A DNA stretch of 64,000 nt, from NCBI GenBank assembly GCA_021292105.1, contig CM037874.1, positions 30,954,800 to 31,018,799 of the forward strand, given 5' to 3'. This DNA comes from Anadara kagoshimensis (Eukaryota; Mollusca; Bivalvia; Arcoida; Arcidae). Under the pieces are notes generated by a model, which saw only the letters and a program-made list of their open reading frames with translations, did no database searches and was not told the origin of the DNA. The stretch's first letter is position 1, and every line of letters begins with the position of its first letter. Shown here piece after piece: positions 1-24,041 of the stretch. Both the position numbers and the translations under genes were made by a program.

Positions 1-208
1 CAAGCCCACAATGTTCCGACAAAGGGTCGACATGCTTGAATAACACGCAAAAAGAATGAAAATTCTGCCTGAATTGTGCGGTTTTATGACGTCACTGACA
101 CTAGAACGTTTGACTCATTAGTTGCAGTGACGCTGCTTTGGTACTGTGATGGCAGCCAGTGTCTGAACATTGTGGGTGTGGCCAGCGATACGTCAATTGT
201 GCAAGAAG
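1..208. mobile_element. Foldback TIR element (family TIR-1), left end cut by window
   Basis: Shares its sequence with 6424-6620 and 25882-26090. The right terminus GTGGCCAGCGATACGTCAAT is the inverse of the left terminus of the full copy at 25882. Non-coding, about 200 bases, MITE-like. Positions 209-739 show nothing recognisable before the first PI4KA exon. Confidence 0.7.
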
Positions 209-739
209 ACCAGCAGGCTTAAAGTGCTTTATACCAAAACAATATGATGATGAGTTATATCAGACAACAGATCAATAATTGCAAAATCTTTCTTCGTTAT
301 TTAGTTCAGTGGATAGTATAAATATTTCAAATGATTTTAACTTTTAATTAGGTCAATGTTTTATCCAACAATTTATCACTTATATCATGCTTACACCAGC
401 TTTATGGGAATTCATTATAACAGCCTCATTATAGAAACATTTCGAGGAAAGAGCAGGACATTAAATTTGAACTTTCGTTCTTCCGTTGTTGCAGACACTT
501 CTTGTCTGCAGTAGCATGAAACACTATTTTACGAAACTAAGTGCAAAGCACCAACATCTCATTAAACAGAGTTTGTTTGGTTTGCTCATTTTCCTTGGAG
601 TTATGACCCTTTGAACATCACAAAAAAGTACCTGCTGACGAGAAATCTTAATTCACTGAATTTGCTTGTCCTCATTTATAATTGAAAAACAATATGTTGT
701 AATTGACTGAATTTATTGAGATGGTTTTACATTCTTCAG

Positions 740-14658
<13,919 letters not shown>

Positions 14659-16207
14659 TTTGCACTTAAATGACCTTGACCTTAATGGAGGGTTTGTCGG
14701 TGATCTTGACAAGAGAATTTGTATCAACATTATTAATGGTTAATTCAGTTTTATTGGGTCCTCATTAAGAGGGTGTGTGAATGACCTTGACCTTGCTGTT
14801 TACATCAAGAAATTGACTTTAAAAACATCTTTGAATGCAGTTTCTTCTCTCTTTTATTAAATAACAAGCATCAACAAATGAATACATGTTTGAACAAATT
14901 TATAAACATGAGCAAATATATATTTTTAAACAGATTTTGTTAAGGGTAAAATCAATCCCTAAATATGCAATTTTTTTGCATAAAATATTTTAAAAAATTT
15001 TGAATTGTATTCCGATTTCAAATATTGGTGCAATTTTTGATATTATTGAAATAATTTATTCTTAAAATTATGGAAGTTCTATGTAATTCTTTTATTTAAT
15101 TGTTATATTTTATTTTTATTAACTTGCAGACTGTGATATTTTATAAGTGATACAGTAATTATCAGACAGTATTTTAGAATGGAGTTTATCGGTAGAATAC
15201 AACATGCTTGTACAAATCTATCATCTCCAATGAATTTGGAATCCCATAAAGTGTAAAATGACATTATTTTGGGAGTATGTGACATAAACATTTTCCATAA
15301 CCAGAAAAAATTATAGTTCCATGGAAACGTTAACAAGCACGGCTTAGTAACTCCATTTTTATATGAAGATGTTAAAATTTATTTAAATAAATGTGTTCAT
15401 TTATGTGGTCACAAAAGGATATTATTTTTCTATCTTATTTTTATATAACCTGACTTTATCATCGAATATGAAGTGAAATGCAAGACAAACTGTTTTCCGA
15501 CATCTAATTATAAAACTACCTTAGTAACTATGGTAACAGTTGCCTAGTTCCTGTTATGCCATTGATAGTAACTATGGTACACATATAGCACACACATACA
15601 CTTAATTCACACAACAAATACAGGAGATTTATACAACAGTCAACCAGATTTTTTTAAAACATATTTTTTTTTCTTTTGATGTTTTAAGTTTGATTTAATT
15701 TTGCTTTTTGTAAATTCATTAATAGCATGGTTATGTAAGAGAACAATTACTTTTAGAACTCATTGAAAAAAATAGGTTAACCACATTAGAGCCCTTTTAA
15801 TTACAGACTTGCACTATACTGTACATGTATTCACCCAAATAGATTTCGTAATTTTTGATTGACAAAATTTCAATTTCATTCTGCTTAGATTTGGTGAAAA
15901 TTTCAAATTATTCAAAAACTTTTGAGGTACAAAATTCAGTTTTCAATTTCATTCTGCTTAGATTTGGTGAAAATTTCAAATTATTCAAAAACTTTTGAGG
16001 TACAAAATTCAGTAAATAATTTTAGCTCACCTGCAAATTAAAGATAATTTTATTTGACACGCCCACATTAAGATTCATTCATTTATGAAGTATTCTGTAT
16101 GTTATTTGGCAATGTATACAGGTAAGGTGCATGGCAATACTGTCTTTGTACAGCTTTTTGAAACCTTAAAGTCATGTCACAACTTCTAACTGTTCCATTT
16201 CATCTAG
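14659..16207 (+). other. PI4KA: Form A 3' UTR and spacer before terminal exon B
   Basis: Probably holds the form A 3' UTR; an AATAAA lies at about 15385. The spacer also has a two-unit 76-base tandem repeat (15868-16020). A short frame on the minus strand (15103-15336) has no recognisable features. Confidence 0.5.
15868..16020. repeat. 76-base tandem duplication
   Basis: TTTCAATTTCATTCTGCTTA to GAGGTACAAAATTCAGT occurs twice in direct succession, nearly unchanged. Confidence 0.9.
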
Positions 16208-16433
16208 GCCGTACCAAGAGGAGATCGTCTCACTGGTGTCTCTAATGCTCGATACTGGATTTCCGTGCTTTCGAGGACAGACAATTAAGCAGCTGCGAGC
16301 TAGATTCCAAACTGAGGCTACAGAAAGAGAAGCAGCTACGTATATGTTAAAAGTGATTGAAAAGTGTTATCTTAGTTGGAGAGCTTGGTCATATGATGTA
16401 CTACAGTATAAACAGAATCAGATCCCATACTGA
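16208..16433 (+). CDS. PI4KA: Alternative terminal coding exon (form B) of PI4KA
   Basis: A second copy of the last PI4KA exon. It has its own acceptor (CATCTAG at 16201-16207), the same entry phase (the exon-12 AG plus G makes Arg), an open frame of 75 codons and a TGA. It aligns to form A without internal gaps; I count about 17 substitutions in 74 residues (roughly 77% identity), and form A has one extra C-terminal Gly. Core residues such as [22 protein letters not shown] and QNQIPY are kept, and many changes are conservative (R/K, E/D, M/V), as expected if the exon is under selection. An AATAAA at 16628-16633 could end the transcript. It may be an alternative last exon spliced from 10824, or a decaying duplicate; the open frame and intact acceptor favour use. 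Confidence 0.8.
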
Positions 16434-16650
16434 TCCTCTCGCCCCTATTTATAAGTGGTATGTTCCAAAAATCAGAAGAAATGGATCATACCAATTTGAA
16501 TATACCAGTAGAAGTGCTTAGTCATACAATGTAGTTATATAAACAAAATCAGATCGCTTACGAATCCTCTCTCCCCTATTGACAAGTGTATTTCCAGAGA
16601 TCAAAAGTGGACTGTAGTACCAATTTGAATAAAGAAGGGCTCAGTCATAC
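16383..16650. repeat. Tandem copy of the end of PI4KA exon B plus its 3' flank
   Basis: The last ~50 bases of coding exon B and ~80 bases of 3' flank recur with period ~131: GATCCCATACTGATCCTCTC at 16421 and GATCGCTTACGAATCCTCTC at 16552, with a third start near 16638. The copies are diverged and no longer coding. Confidence 0.75.
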
Positions 16651-17077
16651 AATATGTGCAATATAATTGCAATTTAATATAGTAATACATTCCTGGTGAA
16701 AATATTACCTATATTCAAGATAATTGAGAGTTTGGTACTATGAAAATTATTTTCACAAAATTACCAAACGAAAAAATGAAAATTTCAGTTAAACCTGAAC
16801 AAGTGACCACATCTAGATACACACTACCTGTCCACTAAGACCACTGTTTAAGATCCTTTTATGAAATACATATGTTTCAGTCAAATCCCTTTTTATGTAG
16901 GGACCATAAAGTCCATATTTCTAGGTTTAACATGGGTGTTCTTTATATACAGGTTTTACTGTATGTATATAAAATAGAGATTTTCTGGCAGTATAATCTG
17001 TCTATGATGTTATATATATTAATTTTCTCCAATTTCCTTTACAACTTAATCTGACTTCTATAACAAAACATTTGGGA

Positions 17078-17325
17078 GGGGGCTCTGTTGCCTAGTGATC
17101 TCAAGTACACATGCACTTGTGGATCACAGTGCCTCTCACTACCTAGGTTCAAATCCCACATGGGGAACATCCTAGTGAGAAACGTAACAGTTGGATTCTG
17201 AAGATTGGTGGTTTTCTCCAGGTACTCCAGTTTCCTCAACCATCTCAGAACTGGCTACCTCAATATAAGTGAAAAAAAATCTTGATTGGGCGTAACCAAT
17301 ACTCCATTACTTCACTCCGTTCTTG
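17078..17325 (+). mobile_element. SINE family 2 copy, full-length looking
   Basis: Head GTTGCCTAGTGATCTCAAG with a B-box-like AGGTTCAAATCCC, body GTGGTTTTCTCCAGGTACTC and CAGTTTCCTCAACCATCTCA, tail AATCTTGATTGGGCG and CTCCATTACTTCACTCC. The head spacing suggests derivation from a long-variable-arm (Leu/Ser-type) tRNA. Confidence 0.75.
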
Positions 17326-17568
17326 AATACCATGGATAACACTCTAAACTTGCAGTTTGGTATGTCCTAATAATTTTTTTCCATCCTTGTAAGATTGAAC
17401 ACCTTCATGAATTAAAATTGTATGTATTTAAGTTTGATTTACAATGATAGCAGAGTAATGAAGTTTTACTGTATTTCGTTTAATTATTCTATGAATCTCT
17501 GAATATTATTGTTATGTAAGTGCAATATGTATATATAATATAAATGTATATATGTGCTATTAATTTTT

Positions 17569-18604
17569 AGCTCACTTGAATGGAAACCTCAGATGAGATA
17601 TTGTGATGGTTCATCATCTGTCGTCTCTTAACATTTTACATTTAAATAATCTATTTTAATAATCTACTGGATTGGAGTGATTATCAAGCCTTGGTAAAGA
17701 GCTTTTAGATTTTGCTCAAATAAAGTACCGTAGTTATGTCCCCTTGGGTCCCCATTAGGGGTTGAATAGTGAAAATATTTAAAAAATCTCCCATGAACAT
17801 ACAAGAGATATTATAAGTTATACAGGGCTTTGGCAGGTTACACGGCCCCATGTACCCCGTCAAAGATTTATGTACCCTGAGCCGCAGGGTACATTCATCT
17901 TTGACGGGGTACATGGGGCCGTGTAACCTGCCAAAACCCTGTATAACGTTTTTGTCACCCTTCAAAGCATTACCAGTTAGATCTTTTTAACTTCCATTTC
18001 GTATTTTGTGTGACTTGCGTATGTTGTCGCCATGTTTGTTTACTGTAACTAGACGTCAGCGTTGTACGAGTTACTTCCCTTTTACCGCTAAATGTTGCGT
18101 GCGTTCATGTACCCCGGCAGATTTCCGAACATAGTTCCATGTACCACGGCAAGTTAACCAATCGCTATGCGAGAAATTTCTTTGAAGGGTGACAAACATA
18201 TATGTACCTTAGATATTTCATGTATAACAGTCTTAGGACATCTTGATTCAAATTTGCACGAATCCTAGATGTGTGTCTCAAAAAATGTGATATAATTAAA
18301 TGTTGTAGGCAAATAAATATAGGTGAAAGTAAGTAGTTTTAAAATTCAAGGTCACAGAGACATAATTATACTGAAATGGCCTAGTTTTCTACCTTTGTAC
18401 TTTGCCACTATTAGGCTGTTTAAAAATTCACAGTAGCTAGACCTTAAGATATTGTAGATGCCTCATTCTTAGGAAAAGTAATACATGCCATCTTAGGATT
18501 AGGGCTAAAATAGGGGAACATTTTGATGACCCCTGTAATTAATGTTTTTGACTATTGAACCTCTGGATATTCTCAGGTGAGCACTAAGTCCATGGGTATC
18601 TTGT
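17569..18604 (+). mobile_element. AGCTCACCTG element, copy 1 (no tandem core, interrupted)
   Basis: Begins AGCTCACTTGAATGGAAACC after a T-run and ends CAGGTGAGC, then a degraded hairpin (GTCCATGGGT) and ATCTTGT. Same ends as 46469-47890 and 54959-56120. It lacks the 145-base tandem core and is interrupted at about 17817-18195 by a foldback repeat. Confidence 0.78.
17817..18195. mobile_element. Foldback insertion with a ~60-base-arm hairpin
   Basis: The hairpin at 17817-17947 has arms GTTATACAGGGCTTTGGCAG and its inverse, and contains the GTACCCCGTCAAAG block. A second inverted pair GTCACCCTTCAAAG/CTTTGAAGGGTGAC joins 17954 to 18194. The host element reads through once this block is removed. 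Confidence 0.65.
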
Positions 18605-19439
18605 TTATAGAATATATATATAGCTCTATAATTTGTAATATTCATTTTTTAGAAAAAAGGGCATTCCAGTCATTTTCAATGTATTGATGTGTATTTTCAT
18701 GTATTGCCAGAATTAAGTGTAGTCCCTCTAATGTAATAACCCAGAGTCTGCAGATTTCTACCAATATTGGGTATTTGCATTTTACCATATATAACCGTTA
18801 GTTTTCACCTTTAAATAATTACATCACAATCACATTGTAGTGTTTTACATCTTAGAAACAGGTCTTTCTTTGGAAGGTTTTAAAAACATGTAAAAAAGAA
18901 GGAACTTATTCCATCAAGACCATATAACTGTTAAATAGTATTATCTCAAAGTGTTATTTGTGTAATCAACATGCTTCAAAGATTTTAGAACTGACTGAAA
19001 TTGACATTTGTTCAAAGTAAAAATTTAACCTTATTCAAGGTCAAAGAAAACTTAGTTTATTTAATGACATGATTTGGAATTAACCTTTTTGTCCAAAAAG
19101 CCTAGAAGCTAAACATGTTAGAAACGAATGTCCACAAAATTTGTAAAATGTTTGACCTAATCATCTATTAGTATTTATCAGCTTCCTGAAATTCATTTTT
19201 ATGAGTAACAGATTTACCGGTAGAGTCTAAGCTGATAGAGACAATATTGTATTTTCAGTAAATCTCATCATGTTTCACGAACAACCTTATTGGTTCAACA
19301 AATATTATGTACTGGTAATATGAATTTCATAAAAGATATAATCATTGAAGATATAGTTTATTTGTGTACTTACTCATTCATGTTATTTATTTATTTATTT
19401 GAGAAAATCTGATTTAGTAATCTAGTAAGTACTGTAATA

Positions 19440-19440
<1 letters not shown>
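18605..19440. other. Intergenic, no recognised feature
   Basis: AT-rich spacer between the convergent PI4KA and GLE1 genes; short low-complexity ATTT runs only. Confidence 0.5.

Positions 19441-19442
<2 letters not shown>

Positions 19443-19480
<38 letters not shown>
19443..19480. repeat. (CA)n microsatellite
   Basis: Nineteen CA units without interruption. Confidence 0.97.
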
Positions 19481-19481
<1 letters not shown>

Positions 19482-19487
19482 TTTCAA

Positions 19488-19698
19488 TACTGCATATTGG
19501 GAAATTTACGTGATCGTTTTATTTTGGCGTAAATTCGCGAGTGAAACAAGTCGCGAAAATAAAAGTTTTGCGAAAAATAAGCAGTAATTAAAATTATAAC
19601 TACAGAGTCGCAATCACGCGAAAATTAAAAGACCAGAATAAATATTAAAGTGTGTCACGCGAAAATTAGATGACGTGAAAATTTCCCAATCTACAGTA
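19488..19698. mobile_element. TIR element (TACTGTA family)
   Basis: Left TACTGCATATTGGGAAATTT pairs with the inverse of AAATTTCCCAATCTACAGTA. Internal CGCGAAAATTAAAAG-type motifs in both orientations. 211 bases, non-coding. Confidence 0.78.
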
Positions 19699-20215
19699 TG
19701 TGGTAAGAACATGAAAAACATGTTTACTGCCAACATAAAAAAATATGTAAGTGAACATATGGCACATGTTTAGAAACCATGTTTGATGGAAACCATATAG
19801 AAAAAGCATGAAAATAATCGTTAATTGAAAGTGTAAAGAAACTATTTGATGAAAATGTATGGAAACTATAAAGCAAAATTTTGTTCATGCGAATTTCATG
19901 TATAAGCTTGACTCGCGTTAATTTCATGTGAAATTCAGGTGAACAAAATTCAGATGTGTATCTATATGGAAATCATAAGTTTAAAGCATCATATGAGAAA
20001 AGTATGGAAACAACATATATACGGTGCTGGTCTTGTACATGTATATGTAATAATGACTGACTAGCCATCCATGTTTTCACTACAAAATAAAACAAACCTG
20101 TGATGAAATTTTACATGAAATAAAACCAGAAAGACAATAACTTAAATATTTGTTGTGTTATTTTATCTTACAACATTTCAGAGTTTGCATGATGAAGAAT
20201 TCTAGTCTAGAATAT

Positions 20216-20548
20216 TGACCACTTCCGTAGTTCAGTTGGTAGAATGCTTGCTTTGTATGTGGGAAGTTTTGGGTTTGAACTTCAGTTGGGGTCTGACCAA
20301 GATTTGAGAATTGGTAGGGACTGTTCTTTCGCGAAGCACTTGACATTTAGAAATGAAAGTCATGGGTCCTTCTAAAAAGATATTAAAAACCAATGCCTGG
20401 TGTTACAGTAGGCGTGGAATGATAAAGAACCTGTACATTGACCCGAGTCTACTGAAAAGGTAAACATTTTTGTCACTTCAAATCTCGATGCAAGTTAAAT
20501 ATTCTTGACCGGGACATAAAACTGTATTCATTCAATCAATCTTATCTA
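20216..20548 (+). mobile_element. SINE family 1 copy
   Basis: Head CGTAGTTCAGTTGGTAGAAT, B-box-like GGGTTTGAACTTC, body GACCAAGATTTGAG and tail TATTCTTGACCGGGACATAA with ATTCATTCAATC. Same subfamily as 6931-7277. Confidence 0.78.
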
Positions 20549-20721
20549 GAATACATGTGTGTCATTCATGATCTATGGTAGTGTGAATATAAACATGGAC
20601 AAGTTAAAACCATCAAATCTGTTAACAACACACCAATGTGCATGCACTTGTTACACCCACCCTGATATTAAAATACATTGTAGATGCTTTATACATTTAC
20701 CATCAGCTTATGAACAACAAA

Positions 20722-20902
20722 TACAGTCAAACCTGTCTATAAAGGCCAGCCAAGGGAAAAAGTAAGTGGCCTTAATGAACAGGTGACCTTTATATACAGG
20801 TTCAAAGAATATTAATAAAGAACAATTGGGATAAAATTCTACTGGCCTTTATAAGCAGGTGGCCCTTATATAGAGGTGGCCTTTAAGGCAGGTTGGACTG
20901 TA
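20722..20902. mobile_element. TA-flanked TIR element (family CAGTC), copy 2
   Basis: Starts TACAGTCAAACCTGTCTATA and ends with GGTTGGACTGTA: TA target copies next to CAGTC termini. About 180 bases, opposite orientation to copy 1. Confidence 0.82.
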
Positions 20903-20959
20903 CAATTGGAGTGGAAAAATGGTGTTTTACATACCAGTCTTTACTTATCTGTGCACTGC

Positions 20960-21810
20960 ACCCAGTTTTTCAACAGTGGAGGACATGGAAGTACCGAGAG
21001 AAAACCACCAAATTTCTGGGAGCAAACTGATATACTTTCTGACACTATTGTTCATCTTTAATGTTTAGAGACAGTCATTTTCATAAAGAACTTTCATAAC
21101 CTTTTAAGTTTTTAAAACATAACGATCATATTTTGTTTTGAAAACAAAAAGCGCATCTAAACATATTTTTTGTTTTATTTTTACTTTTTCCGATATTCTC
21201 CTACATAGAGAAAATTTTACATTGTTTACTTAAAATCAGTTGTAGTATGTTCCCTTGGTGAGCTCATATGCATATATTAAAAGGTTCAAATAAGGTCAAC
21301 AATTACTTATATGACACTTGTTATTGGCATCGGTTTAGACAAATTTATGGGGAAGAAATATCCATTCCAGATGACGAGAAGTATGCAGTTTTCAAGTTTT
21401 AATATTTAAAAAAAGCATCAGAATCACATTTTGTGAAAGTGGACAAACTGATTAAGTCTATGACACAGGCATGATTCAAGCGTGAATATCAATGATTTAG
21501 AACACGGGGTCCAAAACAGGCGTTTTAGTTCTTAGTCTAATCACGATTTTTGTAAATATGCTGATGTTTTCTCTATATACAGGAATAAATGTAATGATTT
21601 TGATTTTTCAAGTATTTTTCCTTGTTAGTATTTTTGTTTTAAAACACAAATTTTGTAATTATTTTATGAGAAACCACATGATAATATAGCCATTTTAGTT
21701 AAGGACTGTCTCTAAGTAAAAAAGACGAACAATAGTATCTGCTCAAATGGCATCTTAACCTTATGTAGTAAGAGCTCAGAGGCAATGTGATCTTTAAGCA
21801 TACACTTAAG
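20960..21810 (-). mobile_element. SINE family 2 copy split by a 686-base TIR element
   Basis: Left part GAGAAAACCACCAAATTTCT and GCAAACTGATATACTTTCTG; right part ATCTGCTCAAATGGCATC and GCAATGTGATCTTTAAGC. Joined at 21046/21735, these read as an ordinary minus-strand family 2 body. Confidence 0.6.
21047..21732. mobile_element. TIR element, 686 bases, TA target duplication, inside a SINE
   Basis: Left terminus TTGTTCATCTTTAATG with AGAGACAGTC; the right terminus is its inverse (GACTGTCTCTAAG to GACGAACAA). Flanked by TA at 21045-21046 and 21733-21734. No long frame; probably a non-autonomous DNA transposon of a TA-targeting superfamily. Confidence 0.78.
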
Positions 21811-22228
21811 ATTAGATGAAAAACAAGGCATGAAAATATACCAGTGTTTACATGTATATTGTAATTAAATTTTGTCATGAAAATGCAAGATGGTATCTTA
21901 GTCTTGATGCTACATTACTTAGAAGACGAAGTTACATTCTCTGGCAGGATGAATCCAAAACTGGCATCATGCAATCCCTTTGCCAAGCACTTGGCATTTA
22001 AAATTCAAATTAATGTGGATCTTTTCAAATTGATGCCCCTCAGGACAAAAATGAACCTTTAGTGTTTATTGTTATTTGTATTTAACAAGCTTTAATGCCA
22101 TTTATCCTGTAATTGGTAATGTATCAATATAAGTGACATAATCTGATTAGGATCTCCCACTCCATGTAATCAACTAATCTTTAACAACATTTACAAATTA
22201 TTACCGTTAGTACATGTATACATATACA

Positions 22229-22481
22229 TATAGGCAAACAACATTGACCTGTCCGTTTGACCTTTCATTAGGAATATTCATATAGAAGGGTCCATCCAAT
22301 ACATAGATAGCGTTAGGATTCGCAGTTAATACAGATACACATTGCCCGCGATTAGTATTCACTACATACTGCATAGACGAAATATACACGTCTTATCCCT
22401 ATTATTTAAATTTACTTGTCCATAATGAATATTTAATTCAAAGGTCAAGCGGACAGGTCAATGTTGTTTGCCTATACCTGG
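22229..22481. mobile_element. TIR element (family TIR-2), solo copy
   Basis: Near-perfect terminal inverted repeats of ~36 bases: ATAGGCAAACAACATTGACC at the left and its inverse ending TTGTTTGCCTAT at the right, with inner CTGTCCG/CGGACAG. About 250 bases, non-coding. Confidence 0.88.
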
Positions 22482-23374
22482 GTATGTGTAAATATTTTTT
22501 CTGCAATGAAGACAAAATAATAATTCAATAACATCTACAACAGTTGAAAGGTTTTTTCTTTTTATTTAATTCCACATGTTTGTATTACAACTTACAATAT
22601 TTCATTTTTTGAGACAAAATCATGATAATTTACCATTCTTACGTTTTACAGCACATACAAACATCATACCAATTACTATGTCATAGGAATTACTTTATGT
22701 AACATGATGACCACTATAAAAATTTATTGAATTAATTTTTATTCCAACTGTTTAAGGAAGCATTTCTGTAAAACTGACTTATTGAAAAAAAAACCATTGT
22801 GAACTGTAATAAAATTACACTTTAATTTGTATCCTTATTTGAAAATTATAAAAATATTTGACATAAATAAAAATTTTATTTATCAACTGACTTTGTTATA
22901 TGCCTCATTTTGAAGTTGAAAAAAATTTACAAAAACGAAACAATAATTCCACAGAAACATACATGTATCTACAAGGAGTAGAATGAATGATTTATTTTAG
23001 ACCCAATCCAATAATCTTGGATCAGTCATCCAAAACAAAAATTTCATCGACCCAGAACCGGAATTCCTAAGCTGGTTACTCAAATTTCTACAAAATTGTA
23101 AATTGAACAAATCGTTTATTGGGCTCATGGACCCCAGTGTGGCTGGGATATATATACCAGCTAAGAAGTGATCTCTGGCCTTGGATTTTCCAGACCTGCA
23201 GCAAAATTCAATTTGAAAATCATAGATGTTGAATAGATACAAGTTGTTACTAACTGTAAACAACATAATGTAACTTCCATTATAGTCTTTTACAGTATTG
23301 TAAATATGAAAGATTAACAACAAGTAAAACAGCAGAAATAAAAAAATTCATATTTTTCTTGTGGAAATAAAATT
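22482..23374. other. Probable distal GLE1 3' flank, no gene recognised
   Basis: AT-rich. The 108-residue minus-strand frame at 22997-23323 has no recognisable similarity or supporting splice context. Confidence 0.45.
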
Positions 23375-23607
23375 TACTGTAAAGGGGATTATTTTCACAG
23401 GGGTAAAAATTTCGAGATTTTTTAAATCTGAGATTTCACATGGGTGTAATTTCTGTGTTACCGATATAAGTGGGTGTATATTCTGTATATTATGATATAT
23501 AAACCTGTATAGTTATCATTTTCGCATGGGTAAAAATTTCGCGGTAATTTCTTTAGCGCGAAACAAGCAAAAATTTTACCCACGTAGAAATTTCACCCTT
23601 TACAGTA
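23375..23607. mobile_element. TIR element (TACTGTA family)
   Basis: TACTGTAAAGGGGATTATTT pairs with the inverse of CACCCTTTACAGTA; inner GGTAAAAATTTCGCGG and CGCGAAACAAGCAAAAATTT form a CpG-containing inverted pair. 233 bases; it lies ~430 bases beyond the GLE1 stop. Confidence 0.8.
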
Positions 23608-24041
23608 TTTTTTTTGCTGAAAAGTCGTATCAAATTGCAGTAATGAAGTGCAGTAAATGATGTTTATAAAGCCTAAATGATTGCATGATAACGTTTAAGA
23701 AGAAATGTCTAAGTACATGTATATATTTATTAGTTTGGCAATTTCACCATGTTCACATTATCAGAATTTCATTAAAGTAAACATTTTTTCAAAAATAAAT
23801 CTTATTCATGATTACTGTAACTTGGTCACAAAAGTTGTGACCGTTGATTAATCTTGAATATTTCCGACTTGATAGTAATAAATAAAAATTTCTTAAAACA
23901 TTTAAGAAGGAATCTAGTACATGTAAATCTCATATACAGCACAATACCATGGTATTTTATCTGTAAACCATCACTACTTAAATGTTCACATTTCAACACC
24001 GCATTTTACACAAGTATGAAAATGTCTAATAAATATGGCTG

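Noticed and set aside
16021-16065. Isolated TTTTAGCTCACCTG resembling the start of the AGCTCACCTG element
   Set aside because: Similarity stops after the motif and no matching 3' hairpin follows; at most a short remnant.
17705-17965. 86-residue minus-strand frame
   Set aside because: Spans the GTACCCCG hairpin; its repeated peptide text mirrors the inverted arms.
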